The notes under the pieces: generated by a model
Seen by the model: only the letters and a program-made list of their open reading frames with translations
The model's database searches: none
Told to the model about the DNA's origin: nothing
DNA from: Lachnospiraceae bacterium
Lineage (GTDB): Bacteria; Bacillota; Clostridia; Lachnospirales; Lachnospiraceae
DNA length: 42,236 bases
NCBI GenBank assembly: GCA_024690205.1
Contig: JAILCX010000015.1
Span: forward strand, 1 to 42,236
Direction: 5' to 3'
Position numbers and translations under genes: made by a program
Shown: positions 7,984 to 16,915 of the stretch, piece by piece
How the letters are laid out: each line of letters begins with the position of its first letter
Position numbering within the stretch: the first letter of the stretch is position 1

Positions 7984-8991
7984 ATGATCACGCAGGATGA
8001 CACCGTCAACAATGTAATAAATGCTATGCTTGCCATGCAGCGCTATCCCTGGGAGCAGGGGGTATGCGCCCAGGCACTGTATGAAGCCGGCAAAGATGAG
8101 TTATGGATCCCCATGGCTTTTGATGCAGTCAAAAGAATGGACATCTTGGGAAGACTGGCAATGGTCGGAGGAGGAGATACCGTTTCGGATCCTGCAGCCA
8201 ATGGCGAAGTTTGCCTTCGTGCCTATCAAAAAACCGGCGACAGATTTTTCTTAAACGGTGCCGAGAAAATGCTTGATTATCTTATGAACAAAGCTCCACG
8301 TACCGAAGATAGAGTGATCTGCCATAACGATGTTTCTTTTTTTGAAGGATATAGCAAATTTCAGTTATGGATCGACGGGCTTTATATGGTCCCGCCTTTT
8401 CTTGCCGTAATGGGAGAGATCGATGAGGCATTCAGGCAGCTTAAGGGATATGTTAAACATCTTTTTGATGAAGAACAGGGCTTGTTCTTTCACATAAAAG
8501 ATGTACGGCAGGGAAAGTTTGTACGCAAGGTTTTTTGGGCTACCGGAAACGGCTGGGCGCTTATGGGTATTGCAAGACTAATGCAGGAAGCGCAGAGGCT
8601 TAACAGAGAAGATATGTTTATATATCTGAACCGGCTTTTCATAAATTTACTGGATGCGATGAAAAAGTACAGCCTGCCGGACGGAAGGTTCAGGGATATT
8701 TTGGATAAAGAAGATAGCTTTATTGACGGAACATCTTCCATGATGTATGCTTCATCAGTCTATCGGGGAGTTTATAAAGGGTTTATTTCGCGAGATTATT
8801 TAAAGTTCGCCGATCTGGCCTATGAATCGGTTAAAAGAGATATAGATCCGTTCGGGATCGTAAGACATGTTGCCGGTTGCCCCGATTTTGTATCGGAAGG
8901 AACCTCTGCTGAAGCCCAGGCGGCATTTATCATGGCAAATGCTTGGAAAAAAGCTGCCATTGATCATAAATTAGAAGAAAAGGATTCATAA
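7984..8991 (+). CDS. GH88/GH105-family unsaturated glycuronyl hydrolase-like protein
   Basis: A 335-residue (alpha/alpha)6-barrel protein similar to the YteR-type unsaturated rhamnogalacturonyl hydrolases, which hydrate the double bond left by pectate or rhamnogalacturonan lyases. Seen: QRYPWEQGVCAQAL at the N terminus, WIDGLYMVPPFLA with the candidate catalytic aspartate D131, a TGNGWALMGIARLM segment and FIDGTSSMMYAS. There is no signal peptide, so it would act on imported oligosaccharides. It begins 15 bases after the S51/methyltransferase gene and stops two bases before the DHH gene. No pectinolytic neighbour is present, so either it is a lone cytoplasmic enzyme or it has been recruited to another substrate. 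Confidence 0.8.
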   Translation: MITQDDTVNNVINAMLAMQRYPWEQGVCAQALYEAGKDELWIPMAFDAVKRMDILGRLAMVGGGDTVSDPAANGEVCLRAYQKTGDRFFLNGAEKMLDYLMNKAPRTEDRVICHNDVSFFEGYSKFQLWIDGLYMVPPFLAVMGEIDEAFRQLKGYVKHLFDEEQGLFFHIKDVRQGKFVRKVFWATGNGWALMGIARLMQEAQRLNREDMFIYLNRLFINLLDAMKKYSLPDGRFRDILDKEDSFIDGTSSMMYASSVYRGVYKGFISRDYLKFADLAYESVKRDIDPFGIVRHVAGCPDFVSEGTSAEAQAAFIMANAWKKAAIDHKLEEKDS

Positions 8992-8993
8992 AA

Positions 8994-10505
8994 ATGAAAT
9001 TAAGCGATCTTTTGGATTTTAACGAAATAGTGATCCAGTGTCATGATAATCCCGATGCCGATGCACTGGCTTCCGGTTATGCTATTTTTTGGTATCTTAC
9101 AAAGAATGGCAAAGATCCCCGTTTTATTTACCGCGGAAAAAACAAGGTCACAAAAAGCAACCTTCTTATCATGAAGGAGCAGCTTAATGTTCCCGTAAGC
9201 TATGAACCTGATTTTGACGATATCCCCGAACTATTGATAACCGTTGATTGCCAGTACGGACAAAAAAACGTTACCCAAACAAAAGCAAAGAATATAGCGA
9301 TCATCGATCACCACCAGGTAAATGATGATCTTCCCCTGCTTTCCGAGGTCAGGAGCAATATAGGAAGCTGCTCCACGATAGTATGGGACATGATCGTAAA
9401 CGAGGGTATGGATCCCGGTGAAGATATCCTTTTATCAACAGCTCTTTATTACGGTTTATATACTGATACAAATAAGCTTTCGGAGGTTTCCTACCCGCTT
9501 GATAAGGATATGAGGGATGCGCTCGTTATCAACAAGAGCATCATCACACAGATGTGCAACTCGAGTATTTCACTAGACGAATTAAAGATAACGGGTAAAG
9601 CGATCTTTGATTATGAATATCACGGGAAGAACAAATATCTCCTGATCCGCGCCGACTGGTGTGATCCCAATATCCTTGGAGTCATAAGTGATTTTTCACT
9701 AGAAACTGTTGATGTTGATATATGTCTTGCCTACTATATCAGCCCCGGAGAGATTAAATTTTCGGTAAGAAGCTGCGTAAAGGAAGTTCACGCCGATGAG
9801 CTTGCAGCATTTCTGGCAAAAGATATAGGTGGCGGCGGCGGCCATATAACAAAGGCAGGTGGAACTTTGCGGCCCGAGAAACTTCTTTCTCAAAGGGGCG
9901 GTGAGGAAAGTGATCTTGAAAACATCGCAAATTACGAGTTCAGAAGTCGTCTTGAAGAATACTTCTCGATGTACAAAGTCATCTATGCAAAAGATACGAT
10001 ACTTGATACATCGGATATGAAACTATTTGAAAAAGAAAAACAACTGCTAGGATATGTGGAACTTTCGGAAGTTTTTCCCATCGGTACGCTTGTTGAGATA
10101 AGGACACTTGAGGGAGACATTGATGTCAGGATAGAAAAGGATACTTATCTTATGATCGGTATCGAAGGAGAGGTATATCCCATAGCAAAGTCAAAGCTGG
10201 AAAGCAGCTACGGATATGTACCCGATCCTTTTGAAAAGACTTTTGAATACGAGCCCAATATAAAGGACGTGGTAACGGGGGAGATCAAAAATGTCCGTAA
10301 ATACGCAAAGTCCATTGTAAGTACGTCAAATGTCAGGATCTATGCAAAAGAGCTCAAAGAAAATATCAAGCTTTTTACGGCTTGGGATGAGGAAAAATAT
10401 TATTCGGGGAGTCCCGGGGACTATATAGCGGTAAGGGAAGACGATCCTCATGACATTTATATCATAAACAAAAAACTCTTCGGCCAGCTTTACAGAGAGG
10501 TTTAA
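8994..10505 (+). CDS. DHH/DHHA1 phosphoesterase with C-terminal extension
   Basis: A 503-residue cytoplasmic phosphoesterase. Residues 1-330 follow the NrnA / DHH-DHHA1 plan: HDNPDADALAS near the N terminus, the name-giving D105-H106-H107 in IIDHHQVND, and the GGGGGH signature at 279-284 with KAGGT after it. Enzymes of this group hydrolyse nanoRNAs, pAp, pApA or c-di-AMP using Mn2+. Typical members end at about 320-340 residues; this one continues for about 160 more. The extension appears to contain two related beta modules, about 355-411 (LEG....TYLMIGIEGEVYPI) and about 448-503 (PGDYIA..DDPHDIYII). Both resemble a small domain sometimes attached to ligand-sensing or phage proteins, seen by eye only. 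It stops one base before the TIR gene, implying tight co-expression. Confidence 0.85.
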   Translation: MKLSDLLDFNEIVIQCHDNPDADALASGYAIFWYLTKNGKDPRFIYRGKNKVTKSNLLIMKEQLNVPVSYEPDFDDIPELLITVDCQYGQKNVTQTKAKNIAIIDHHQVNDDLPLLSEVRSNIGSCSTIVWDMIVNEGMDPGEDILLSTALYYGLYTDTNKLSEVSYPLDKDMRDALVINKSIITQMCNSSISLDELKITGKAIFDYEYHGKNKYLLIRADWCDPNILGVISDFSLETVDVDICLAYYISPGEIKFSVRSCVKEVHADELAAFLAKDIGGGGGHITKAGGTLRPEKLLSQRGGEESDLENIANYEFRSRLEEYFSMYKVIYAKDTILDTSDMKLFEKEKQLLGYVELSEVFPIGTLVEIRTLEGDIDVRIEKDTYLMIGIEGEVYPIAKSKLESSYGYVPDPFEKTFEYEPNIKDVVTGEIKNVRKYAKSIVSTSNVRIYAKELKENIKLFTAWDEEKYYSGSPGDYIAVREDDPHDIYIINKKLFGQLYREV

Positions 10506-10506
10506 C

Positions 10507-13500
10507 ATGATCAACCATTACAACGCTTTTATTTCCTACAAACACGCACCCGAAGATAACAGGGTGGCGGAAGCCGTTCATAAGGGACTTGAGTGGTTCC
10601 ATATTCCGAAAAAGATCCGCAAAAAAACCGGAATAAACAGGATAAACCGGATCTTCCGGGATAAGGATGAGCTCCCCATCACAAGCGACCTGAGTGATTC
10701 TATCGCCAATGCGCTGGCGGAATCGGATTACCTTATAGTTATCTGTTCGACTAATACCAAAGAGTCTGCCTGGGTTCCCAGGGAGATAGAGTATTTCCTG
10801 AGAAATCACAGTAAAAGGGACATTTTCACGGTTCTTGTTAACGGAGAGCCCTATGATGTCATACCCGATATTCTTAAGTATGAGGACAGCGTTGTTAAGG
10901 ATGAAGCGGGTGTTGAGCATTCCGTAAGGATTCCCATAGAGCCCTTGTCATGCGATTACAGAATGCCCCTTGGCAAGGCTAAAAAGACCGAGCTTCCGCG
11001 TCTTGCAAGCGGAATACTCGGATGCGCATACGATGAGCTGATGAACCGCCGCAGACAGCACAGGATAAAGCAGATCACGGCTGTATTTGCCATAATCCTT
11101 GCAGTACTTGTCGGATTCAGTGGTTACATGTATTACAGCAGGGACAAGATACATAAAAACTATCTGGAATCTTTAAAGAATCAGTCAAAATACCTTGCCA
11201 ATGAATCGGAAAACCTTCTGGAAAAAGAAAGACGTATTACGGCTCTTCAACTGGCGCTTGAAGCTTTGCCCAAAAATGAAGACGATGACAGACCGGTAAC
11301 GGCCGAGGCTGTAAGGGCTTTGACCAATGCAACGCTTGCCTATGAAGGAGATAACGGGAACAACATAAACGCTGCATGGAATTATCCGATGCCGGGAGTG
11401 ATCAGCTATTTCCAGCTTAGCGACGACGGAAGCAAGATTGCTATCATCGATGAATTAAACGTCATCGGTGTCTGGAATACAGAAGATCATAACCGTATTT
11501 TGTACATCGAAGATCTGGAGTCTAACATCGTCGGTACGGGATTTTTAAATAATGATCTTTTTATCCTCTGGAATACGAACACGATCTACTGCTATAGCAT
11601 GACAAACGGCGAAAAGGTCTGGGAATACAAGGTTGAAGAAGATACTCTCATCTCAAAGAATAACCTGATGGTAAATGGAGACTATGCATACTTTGGAACC
11701 TATAGCGGATCTTTCCTTAAAATAAGCACCGCGTCGGGAGAATTACAAAGCAGTACTCCCATGCATTTCGATCCTGACCATGAAGATTTCAGTCTGGTTG
11801 AGAGCAAGCTGTCACCGGATGGAAAAAAGATTGCATTCAGAGGTATAGACGGATGGAACAATTATTCATTCGGAGTGATCGACCTTACAACGAAGAAAGT
11901 GGAAATTTCAGATTATTCCGAGGAAATGTACCATAATATAAAGTGGGTCGATGACGATTCATTTATGATAACGCTTACTCCGACCGATATGAGCGGAAGT
12001 ATGTCGTTTGGTACGATGGAAGTCTTTTCCACGGACCATTCAAAGATTTCGCGCATAAAGGCATCCGACTTTTCTGAGATCTGGAGTGCGGACTTTGTCT
12101 GCAACGGGATAATGATCGAAAGCGGATTTGAAAAGCTCGGAGCGGATAAGATAGCATATTTTTCGGGAAATGTCGTAACGGTTTATGACCTTGATACGGG
12201 GGTTGAGATATACAGCAGTAACGTTAATAATTCTGTATTAAGCGTAACCGACAAAGACGGAGACGGAAATCCGCTTTACATTACCGAAGACGGAGGATAT
12301 GCGACACCTGCGCTCAGTTTTGATTCTGATGCCGTATATCACAATACATATTTTACCGATGAACTGCGTCAGGTAGAGATAAGTAAAGGTGTGTATGTCA
12401 GGCAGCTTTACAGTCATGAGATCATTTACTACGGAGTTCATGTCTATGATGAGGAATGGACAAAACTTTGCGAAGATAATGCCATTACGGGAACGGTCAG
12501 TGAATACTGTATGGACGAAAATTATCTGGCCATCTTAACCGTCGACGGTTTAAGCCCTTACCTTGAAGTGTTCGGACTTGGTGAAAATGCATTGCATCTG
12601 ACCAATGAGTTAAGTGATGATAAATCATTTAATTACAAACTGGTCGGAATATATAAAGATACCGTTTACCTGGGTTATGACGGAGTGGACTGCTATGAAC
12701 TCATTACGCTCAATATAAAAGAAAACAGGATGGAGTCCAAAGAGTTTTTCAAAATGACGGGATCGTTTGAAGAATCGCTTTTGCTTGAAAACGGAAAATT
12801 CTACTACCTGTATAGGACAGAGGATTTTGAAAGCCGTTTCGCGGTATATGATATAGAAACCGGTGACCAAAAAGATTATGAACTGCCCGAAGATATCGGA
12901 TTTATTAACTGTACTCCCGCAATCTATGAAGAAGATAATACGGTATGTGTTGTAGGCCGGGAAGATATGTTCGTTCTTGATCTTGAAGACGGAAATATCA
13001 AAAAAGCAGAAGTTCCGGAAGTATGGTACGATGTAAGCTGCTTTTCGGAAAATTCCGCAGACGGAGTCTATGCGGTCTCAGACAGTAAAAAGATCCTTTT
13101 GACCGATAAGGATGGGAATCTTAAAAATACAATAAACTGTCCCGGAGTAAAACCTCTCGGAATGAGATTTATCCACGGAGATCTTCTTGTTATATATAAT
13201 GACGGCGGTCTTTACTGGTATTCACCTCAAACCGGAGAATTCGTAAAGAAAGCGGAGGCATCTGCTTATTATAATTATTTCGGAAATGCGTACTTCGATA
13301 CTGATGAAGAAAACGGTCTCATATATATCACCATGGATGAGCTGGTCGATGTTGTCGATATGGAAAGCGGAGTTGAGATCACACGCATACTTGATTGTTT
13401 AGGACATCACAAAGGGCGTGACATATTTATCACAAAGACAAACCCGGATGATCAGGGATCAAGGATCGGTTACTACAGAAGATACTCCGTGGAAGAACTG

Positions 13501-13578
13501 ATCAAAAAGGCCAATGACATTCTTAAGGGTGCAGAGCTTTCTGATGACATGAAATCAAGATACGGAATCGGTCAGTGA
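10507..13578 (+). CDS. membrane TIR-domain protein with beta-propeller ectodomain
   Basis: A 1023-residue protein. Residues 1-180 are a bacterial TIR domain: YNAFISYKHAPEDNRVAEAVHKGLE at the start, the FRDKDELP loop, LAESDYLIVICS and SAWVPREIEYFL. E93, four residues after W89, sits where the catalytic glutamate of NADase TIR domains lies. A basic patch (RRRQHRIK) precedes a single transmembrane helix at about 188-208, so by the positive-inside rule the TIR domain is cytoplasmic and the rest outside. After a helical stalk (about 215-280) come repeated WD40/PQQ-like beta-propeller blades (about 285-1000) with recurring DGxxI..... and VWN/VYD strands. Known relatives are annotated only as TIR or WD40 proteins. 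With the DHH enzyme directly upstream it looks like a transmembrane sensor with a nucleotide-acting effector. Confidence 0.85.
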   Translation: MINHYNAFISYKHAPEDNRVAEAVHKGLEWFHIPKKIRKKTGINRINRIFRDKDELPITSDLSDSIANALAESDYLIVICSTNTKESAWVPREIEYFLRNHSKRDIFTVLVNGEPYDVIPDILKYEDSVVKDEAGVEHSVRIPIEPLSCDYRMPLGKAKKTELPRLASGILGCAYDELMNRRRQHRIKQITAVFAIILAVLVGFSGYMYYSRDKIHKNYLESLKNQSKYLANESENLLEKERRITALQLALEALPKNEDDDRPVTAEAVRALTNATLAYEGDNGNNINAAWNYPMPGVISYFQLSDDGSKIAIIDELNVIGVWNTEDHNRILYIEDLESNIVGTGFLNNDLFILWNTNTIYCYSMTNGEKVWEYKVEEDTLISKNNLMVNGDYAYFGTYSGSFLKISTASGELQSSTPMHFDPDHEDFSLVESKLSPDGKKIAFRGIDGWNNYSFGVIDLTTKKVEISDYSEEMYHNIKWVDDDSFMITLTPTDMSGSMSFGTMEVFSTDHSKISRIKASDFSEIWSADFVCNGIMIESGFEKLGADKIAYFSGNVVTVYDLDTGVEIYSSNVNNSVLSVTDKDGDGNPLYITEDGGYATPALSFDSDAVYHNTYFTDELRQVEISKGVYVRQLYSHEIIYYGVHVYDEEWTKLCEDNAITGTVSEYCMDENYLAILTVDGLSPYLEVFGLGENALHLTNELSDDKSFNYKLVGIYKDTVYLGYDGVDCYELITLNIKENRMESKEFFKMTGSFEESLLLENGKFYYLYRTEDFESRFAVYDIETGDQKDYELPEDIGFINCTPAIYEEDNTVCVVGREDMFVLDLEDGNIKKAEVPEVWYDVSCFSENSADGVYAVSDSKKILLTDKDGNLKNTINCPGVKPLGMRFIHGDLLVIYNDGGLYWYSPQTGEFVKKAEASAYYNYFGNAYFDTDEENGLIYITMDELVDVVDMESGVEITRILDCLGHHKGRDIFITKTNPDDQGSRIGYYRRYSVEELIKKANDILKGAELSDDMKSRYGIGQ

Positions 13579-13595
13579 TCACAGAGCTGCCTTCC

Positions 13596-13624
13596 TTGCT
13601 ATAGTTATTGATAATGTTTATAAT
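13596..13624 (+). promoter_or_regulatory. sigma-A promoter of the MFS-to-zinc-ribbon operon
   Basis: TTGCTA (13596-13601), 17 bases, then a perfect TATAAT (13619-13624), about 48 bases before the MFS ATG. It sits in the 94-base gap after the TIR gene, which marks the operon boundary. Confidence 0.7.
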
Positions 13625-13672
13625 GTTTTTTGGTTTATTTTACATACCTTTGGCATATTGGAAGGAAGATGG

Positions 13673-15109
13673 ATGGAAGATAATAACAAAGTAACTTTGA
13701 AGCTCAATTATAAGCGGACATTTCTAATAGGTTTTGCTTTTTTCGGGATACTTTTACTGTGGCAGGTGTACGATTCATGGTGCCCCACGTTTCTGACTGA
13801 TATATTTGCCAGACGGATGTATGATATTTCATCCGCTGAGCTTAAATCCGGAGACCCGGACAAGATACTCAATGTTCAATGGATAGTGGGAGTAATAATG
13901 GCCTGCGATAACCTTGCGGCACTTATACTCCTGCCGATCTTCGGAAATCTTTCCGACAGAACAAGGACTCCTATAGGAAAAAGAATGCCCTTTATCTTAA
14001 CGGGTACCATGGTTTCTGCCGTGGCTTTTCCTTTTATTCCTCTGTTTTTCCATTACAACAATGTAATAGGAATGGTCATCGTCATGTGCATCGTGCTCAT
14101 TTTCATGATGATGTACCGCAATCCGGCGGTTGCACTGATGCCTGATATAACACCAAAACCATTAAGGGCGCGTGCAAACGGGATTATCAACATCATGGGA
14201 TATTTCGGAGGGGCAGCAGCCACCGTTTTGGGAATATTCCTCAAGCTTTCGGACTATATAAATGTTGAAGATTCCGCCAGAAAACTCTGGATCATAGAGA
14301 TACCATTTGTTGTTGCATCGGTCCTAATGGTAATTTCGGCGCTTGTTCTTTTTGCAAGTATCAATGAAAACAAGCTTGAAGAAGAACTCAGTGAGGAGAT
14401 GGAACTTGGAGAAAAGCTTGCTGAGGTTGAAAACCCGGTTGATGATGATGCTCCGATGCCTGATGCCAATAAAAAAATGCTCCTTGCGATCCTCGGAGCC
14501 GAGTTTTTATGGTTCATGGCAGATAATGCGATAGGAACATATATCGGTAACTACGTCATCTATTATCTTAACTCCGTATCAAGCGCTACGATGATTCTTA
14601 CCATCGTGGGAGGCGCTGCGAGCGTTCTGGGATTTGCGATCGCCGGATCTATAGCAGACAGGATAGGCAGAAAATGGACGATAACAACAGGACTTGCCGT
14701 GACAGTGATATCAATGCTTATCATGTGCTTCGTATCGCCTACGGGTGTGGTTAGCGGATCGAACGGAGAGCATGCTTTTCCTACAATGCTTTTTGCCGTG
14801 TGGGCAATAAAGGGATTTGGGATGGCACTTGTGCATAACTGCTCCTTCCCCATGGTCGTGGAGCTTTGTTCAAGCAAAAAGATCGGACGCTTTACCGGAT
14901 TTTATTATGCATCCAGTATGTCTGCACAGACCATCACCCCGGTCCTTTTGGGATTTGTGTTTAAGATGACATTGATGTGGAGGGCGCTGCCCGTATACTC
15001 AACAGTTTTGTTTGCAATAAGCCTTGCGGTATTTGCGTTATTTGTTAAGAACATAAAAGCCGGCAAGGTTAAAAACGCTCACGGACTTGAGGCGCTCGAT
15101 CAGGATTAA
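13673..15109 (+). CDS. MFS sugar transporter (GPH/SLC45-like)
   Basis: A 478-residue polytopic membrane protein with about 12 hydrophobic segments. The loop 2-3 motif NLSDRTRTPIGKRMPFIL is characteristic of the glycoside-pentoside-hexuronide / sucrose-type branch of the major facilitator superfamily, and the equivalent SIADRIGRKWTIT opens the second half. A charged cytoplasmic linker of about 40 residues rich in Glu and Asp separates the halves. The first helix is preceded by a short polar tail. The start is the ATG seven bases after GGAAGGA; an in-frame TTG at 13658 would swallow that ribosome binding site. It is followed two bases later by a GDPD gene. A sugar or glycoside proton symporter is likely; the solute is not known. 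Confidence 0.82.
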   Translation: MEDNNKVTLKLNYKRTFLIGFAFFGILLLWQVYDSWCPTFLTDIFARRMYDISSAELKSGDPDKILNVQWIVGVIMACDNLAALILLPIFGNLSDRTRTPIGKRMPFILTGTMVSAVAFPFIPLFFHYNNVIGMVIVMCIVLIFMMMYRNPAVALMPDITPKPLRARANGIINIMGYFGGAAATVLGIFLKLSDYINVEDSARKLWIIEIPFVVASVLMVISALVLFASINENKLEEELSEEMELGEKLAEVENPVDDDAPMPDANKKMLLAILGAEFLWFMADNAIGTYIGNYVIYYLNSVSSATMILTIVGGAASVLGFAIAGSIADRIGRKWTITTGLAVTVISMLIMCFVSPTGVVSGSNGEHAFPTMLFAVWAIKGFGMALVHNCSFPMVVELCSSKKIGRFTGFYYASSMSAQTITPVLLGFVFKMTLMWRALPVYSTVLFAISLAVFALFVKNIKAGKVKNAHGLEALDQD

Positions 15110-15111
15110 AC

Positions 15112-15948
15112 ATGGTAAAAATACTTCTTATCATTTTGGTTTGTATCATTATATTGTGGATTTTTGCCGTTGCGCCGGCATATACTTCCTCAAAGAAAAA
15201 AGCTCCGTTTACAGGCCGGAATTTTGCTCACAGAGGACTTTATGAAAAGGATCAGAGCATACCTGAAAACTGCCTTGAGGCATTTAAAAACGCTGTAGGA
15301 TCCGGGTACGGAATGGAACTTGATGTCCAGCTAAGTCTTGACGGACAGGTTGTGGTTTTTCATGATGATGATCTTAAAAGAGCCTGCGGAGTTGATAAAA
15401 GAGTGGATGAAGTATCTTTTGAGGATTTAAGGAAGCTTAAGCTTTTTAACACGGATCATCAGATCCCGCTTTTTTCGGAAGTTTTATCTGTCGTAAACGG
15501 AAAAGAACCGCTTATCGTTGAATTAAAAAACGGCAGGAGAAACAAAGAGCTTTGCGAAAAGACGCTGGCACTTTTGAATGATTATGACGGGGAATACTGC
15601 ATAGAGAGCTTTAATCCGCTTATTACGGCATGGTTCAGGGTACATGCTCCAAAGATCATGAGGGGCTTTTTGTCACAGCTGCCTGAAGTATACGTTAAAG
15701 ACGGTCTTTCTCCTTTGGTGGGAGCGATACTCGGAAGGAGCTTACTTAACTTCCTTGCGCGTCCTGATTTTATTGCCCACAAGATTGGAAAAAGAACGGT
15801 TTCGACTGATCTGGCGCTACTGCTTGGAGCAGTTAAAACAGGATGGACTTCTCATGATCCTTCTTCCGAAAAGGACCATGATATAGTGATATTTGAACAT
15901 TACAGACCTGAAATACGGTTTAAAAATATTAAAAACAAGGAGGCTTAG
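15112..15948 (+). CDS. membrane-anchored glycerophosphodiester phosphodiesterase
   Basis: A 278-residue GDPD-family enzyme. The N-terminal 25 residues form one membrane helix; the catalytic barrel follows. Active-site motifs are complete: FAHRGL (first histidine), PENCLEAF (Glu), GMELDVQLSLDG (Glu and Asp metal ligands) and VVFHDDDLKRACG (second histidine). The family hydrolyses glycerophosphodiesters such as glycerophosphoethanolamine to glycerol-3-phosphate and an alcohol. A single N-terminal anchor and otherwise short length suggest action at the membrane face. It lies two bases after the MFS gene and five before hflK, so it is co-transcribed with them. Confidence 0.88.
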   Translation: MVKILLIILVCIIILWIFAVAPAYTSSKKKAPFTGRNFAHRGLYEKDQSIPENCLEAFKNAVGSGYGMELDVQLSLDGQVVVFHDDDLKRACGVDKRVDEVSFEDLRKLKLFNTDHQIPLFSEVLSVVNGKEPLIVELKNGRRNKELCEKTLALLNDYDGEYCIESFNPLITAWFRVHAPKIMRGFLSQLPEVYVKDGLSPLVGAILGRSLLNFLARPDFIAHKIGKRTVSTDLALLLGAVKTGWTSHDPSSEKDHDIVIFEHYRPEIRFKNIKNKEA

Positions 15949-15952
15949 CCCA

Positions 15953-16915
15953 ATGGGAGAAAAAACAAAAGGATTGATAAAAGCAGCGATCGCGGTCATT
16001 TTGATCCTGATATTCGTGCTTTCATCATTTTACACGGTTTCCGAACAGCAGAACGCCGTTGTCACCCAGTTCGGAAAGATAGTGAGAACGGACACAGCCG
16101 GAATGTATTTTAAGATTCCGCTTCTTCAGACAGTTCACAAAGTGGATATCACAACGCATGGAACGGGTATCGGGTACACGATATCGGCAGACGGTCAGAA
16201 CATACCTGATACTACGGACGGTGTCATGATCACGAGCGACTTTAACCTCTTGAACATAGACTTCTATCTTGAGTACAGAGTATCGGACCCCGTGGCATAT
16301 CTTTTCAATTCAAAGGAGCCTGAACTCATTCTCAGGAATATAGCTATGGCCAGCATCCGTTCGGTGGTTTCCAATTATACCGTCGATGATGCTATGACGA
16401 CCGGAAAAGGACAGATCCAGGCAGATGTTAAGGAAGAGATGATAGAAGAGCTTACCGAACAGAACATCGGCCTTTCGGTCGTAAACATCTCGATCCAGGA
16501 TTCCGAACCTCCGACACAGGAGATCATCCAGGCGTTTAAGGCGGTTGAAACAGCCAAGCAGGGAGCTGATACCGCAAGAAACAATGCGCTTCAGTACCAG
16601 AACCAGCAGATACCCGCTGCAGAAGCTTCAGCCGACAGGATAATCCAGACAGCCGAGGCCAACAAGGCTGCAAGAATAGCAGAAGCTGAAGGACAGGTTG
16701 CCAGATTTAACGAAGTATTTGAAGAGTACAAACGTTATCCTCTGATCACGAAAAAGAGACTTTTCCTTGAAACAATGGAAACTCTCTTACCTTATGCCAA
16801 GGTCATCATAACGGACGGAACGACCGAAACGATGCTTCCGCTTGACAGTTTTGTCAGCATGGGGGTTGATAATTTAGGGGATATGCAGGATTACAGTACG
16901 GAGGCAGCAGAATGA
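15953..16915 (+). CDS. hflK: HflK-like SPFH/band-7 membrane protein
   Basis: A 320-residue member of the stomatin/prohibitin/HflKC superfamily. An N-terminal membrane helix (about 10-30, ending in SSFYTV) leads to the SPFH domain with the EQQNAVVTQFGKIVRT segment. The C-terminal half is a long Ala/Glu/Gln-rich coiled coil with QTAEANKAARIAEAEGQVARF. HflK and HflC form a cage around the FtsH protease and modulate its proteolysis. The start is the ATG after AAGGAGG; an upstream in-frame start at 15893 lies within the GDPD gene. It overlaps hflC by four bases, as is usual for this pair. HflK versus HflC is assigned by order and by the longer C-terminal tail. Confidence 0.85.
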   Translation: MGEKTKGLIKAAIAVILILIFVLSSFYTVSEQQNAVVTQFGKIVRTDTAGMYFKIPLLQTVHKVDITTHGTGIGYTISADGQNIPDTTDGVMITSDFNLLNIDFYLEYRVSDPVAYLFNSKEPELILRNIAMASIRSVVSNYTVDDAMTTGKGQIQADVKEEMIEELTEQNIGLSVVNISIQDSEPPTQEIIQAFKAVETAKQGADTARNNALQYQNQQIPAAEASADRIIQTAEANKAARIAEAEGQVARFNEVFEEYKRYPLITKKRLFLETMETLLPYAKVIITDGTTETMLPLDSFVSMGVDNLGDMQDYSTEAAE

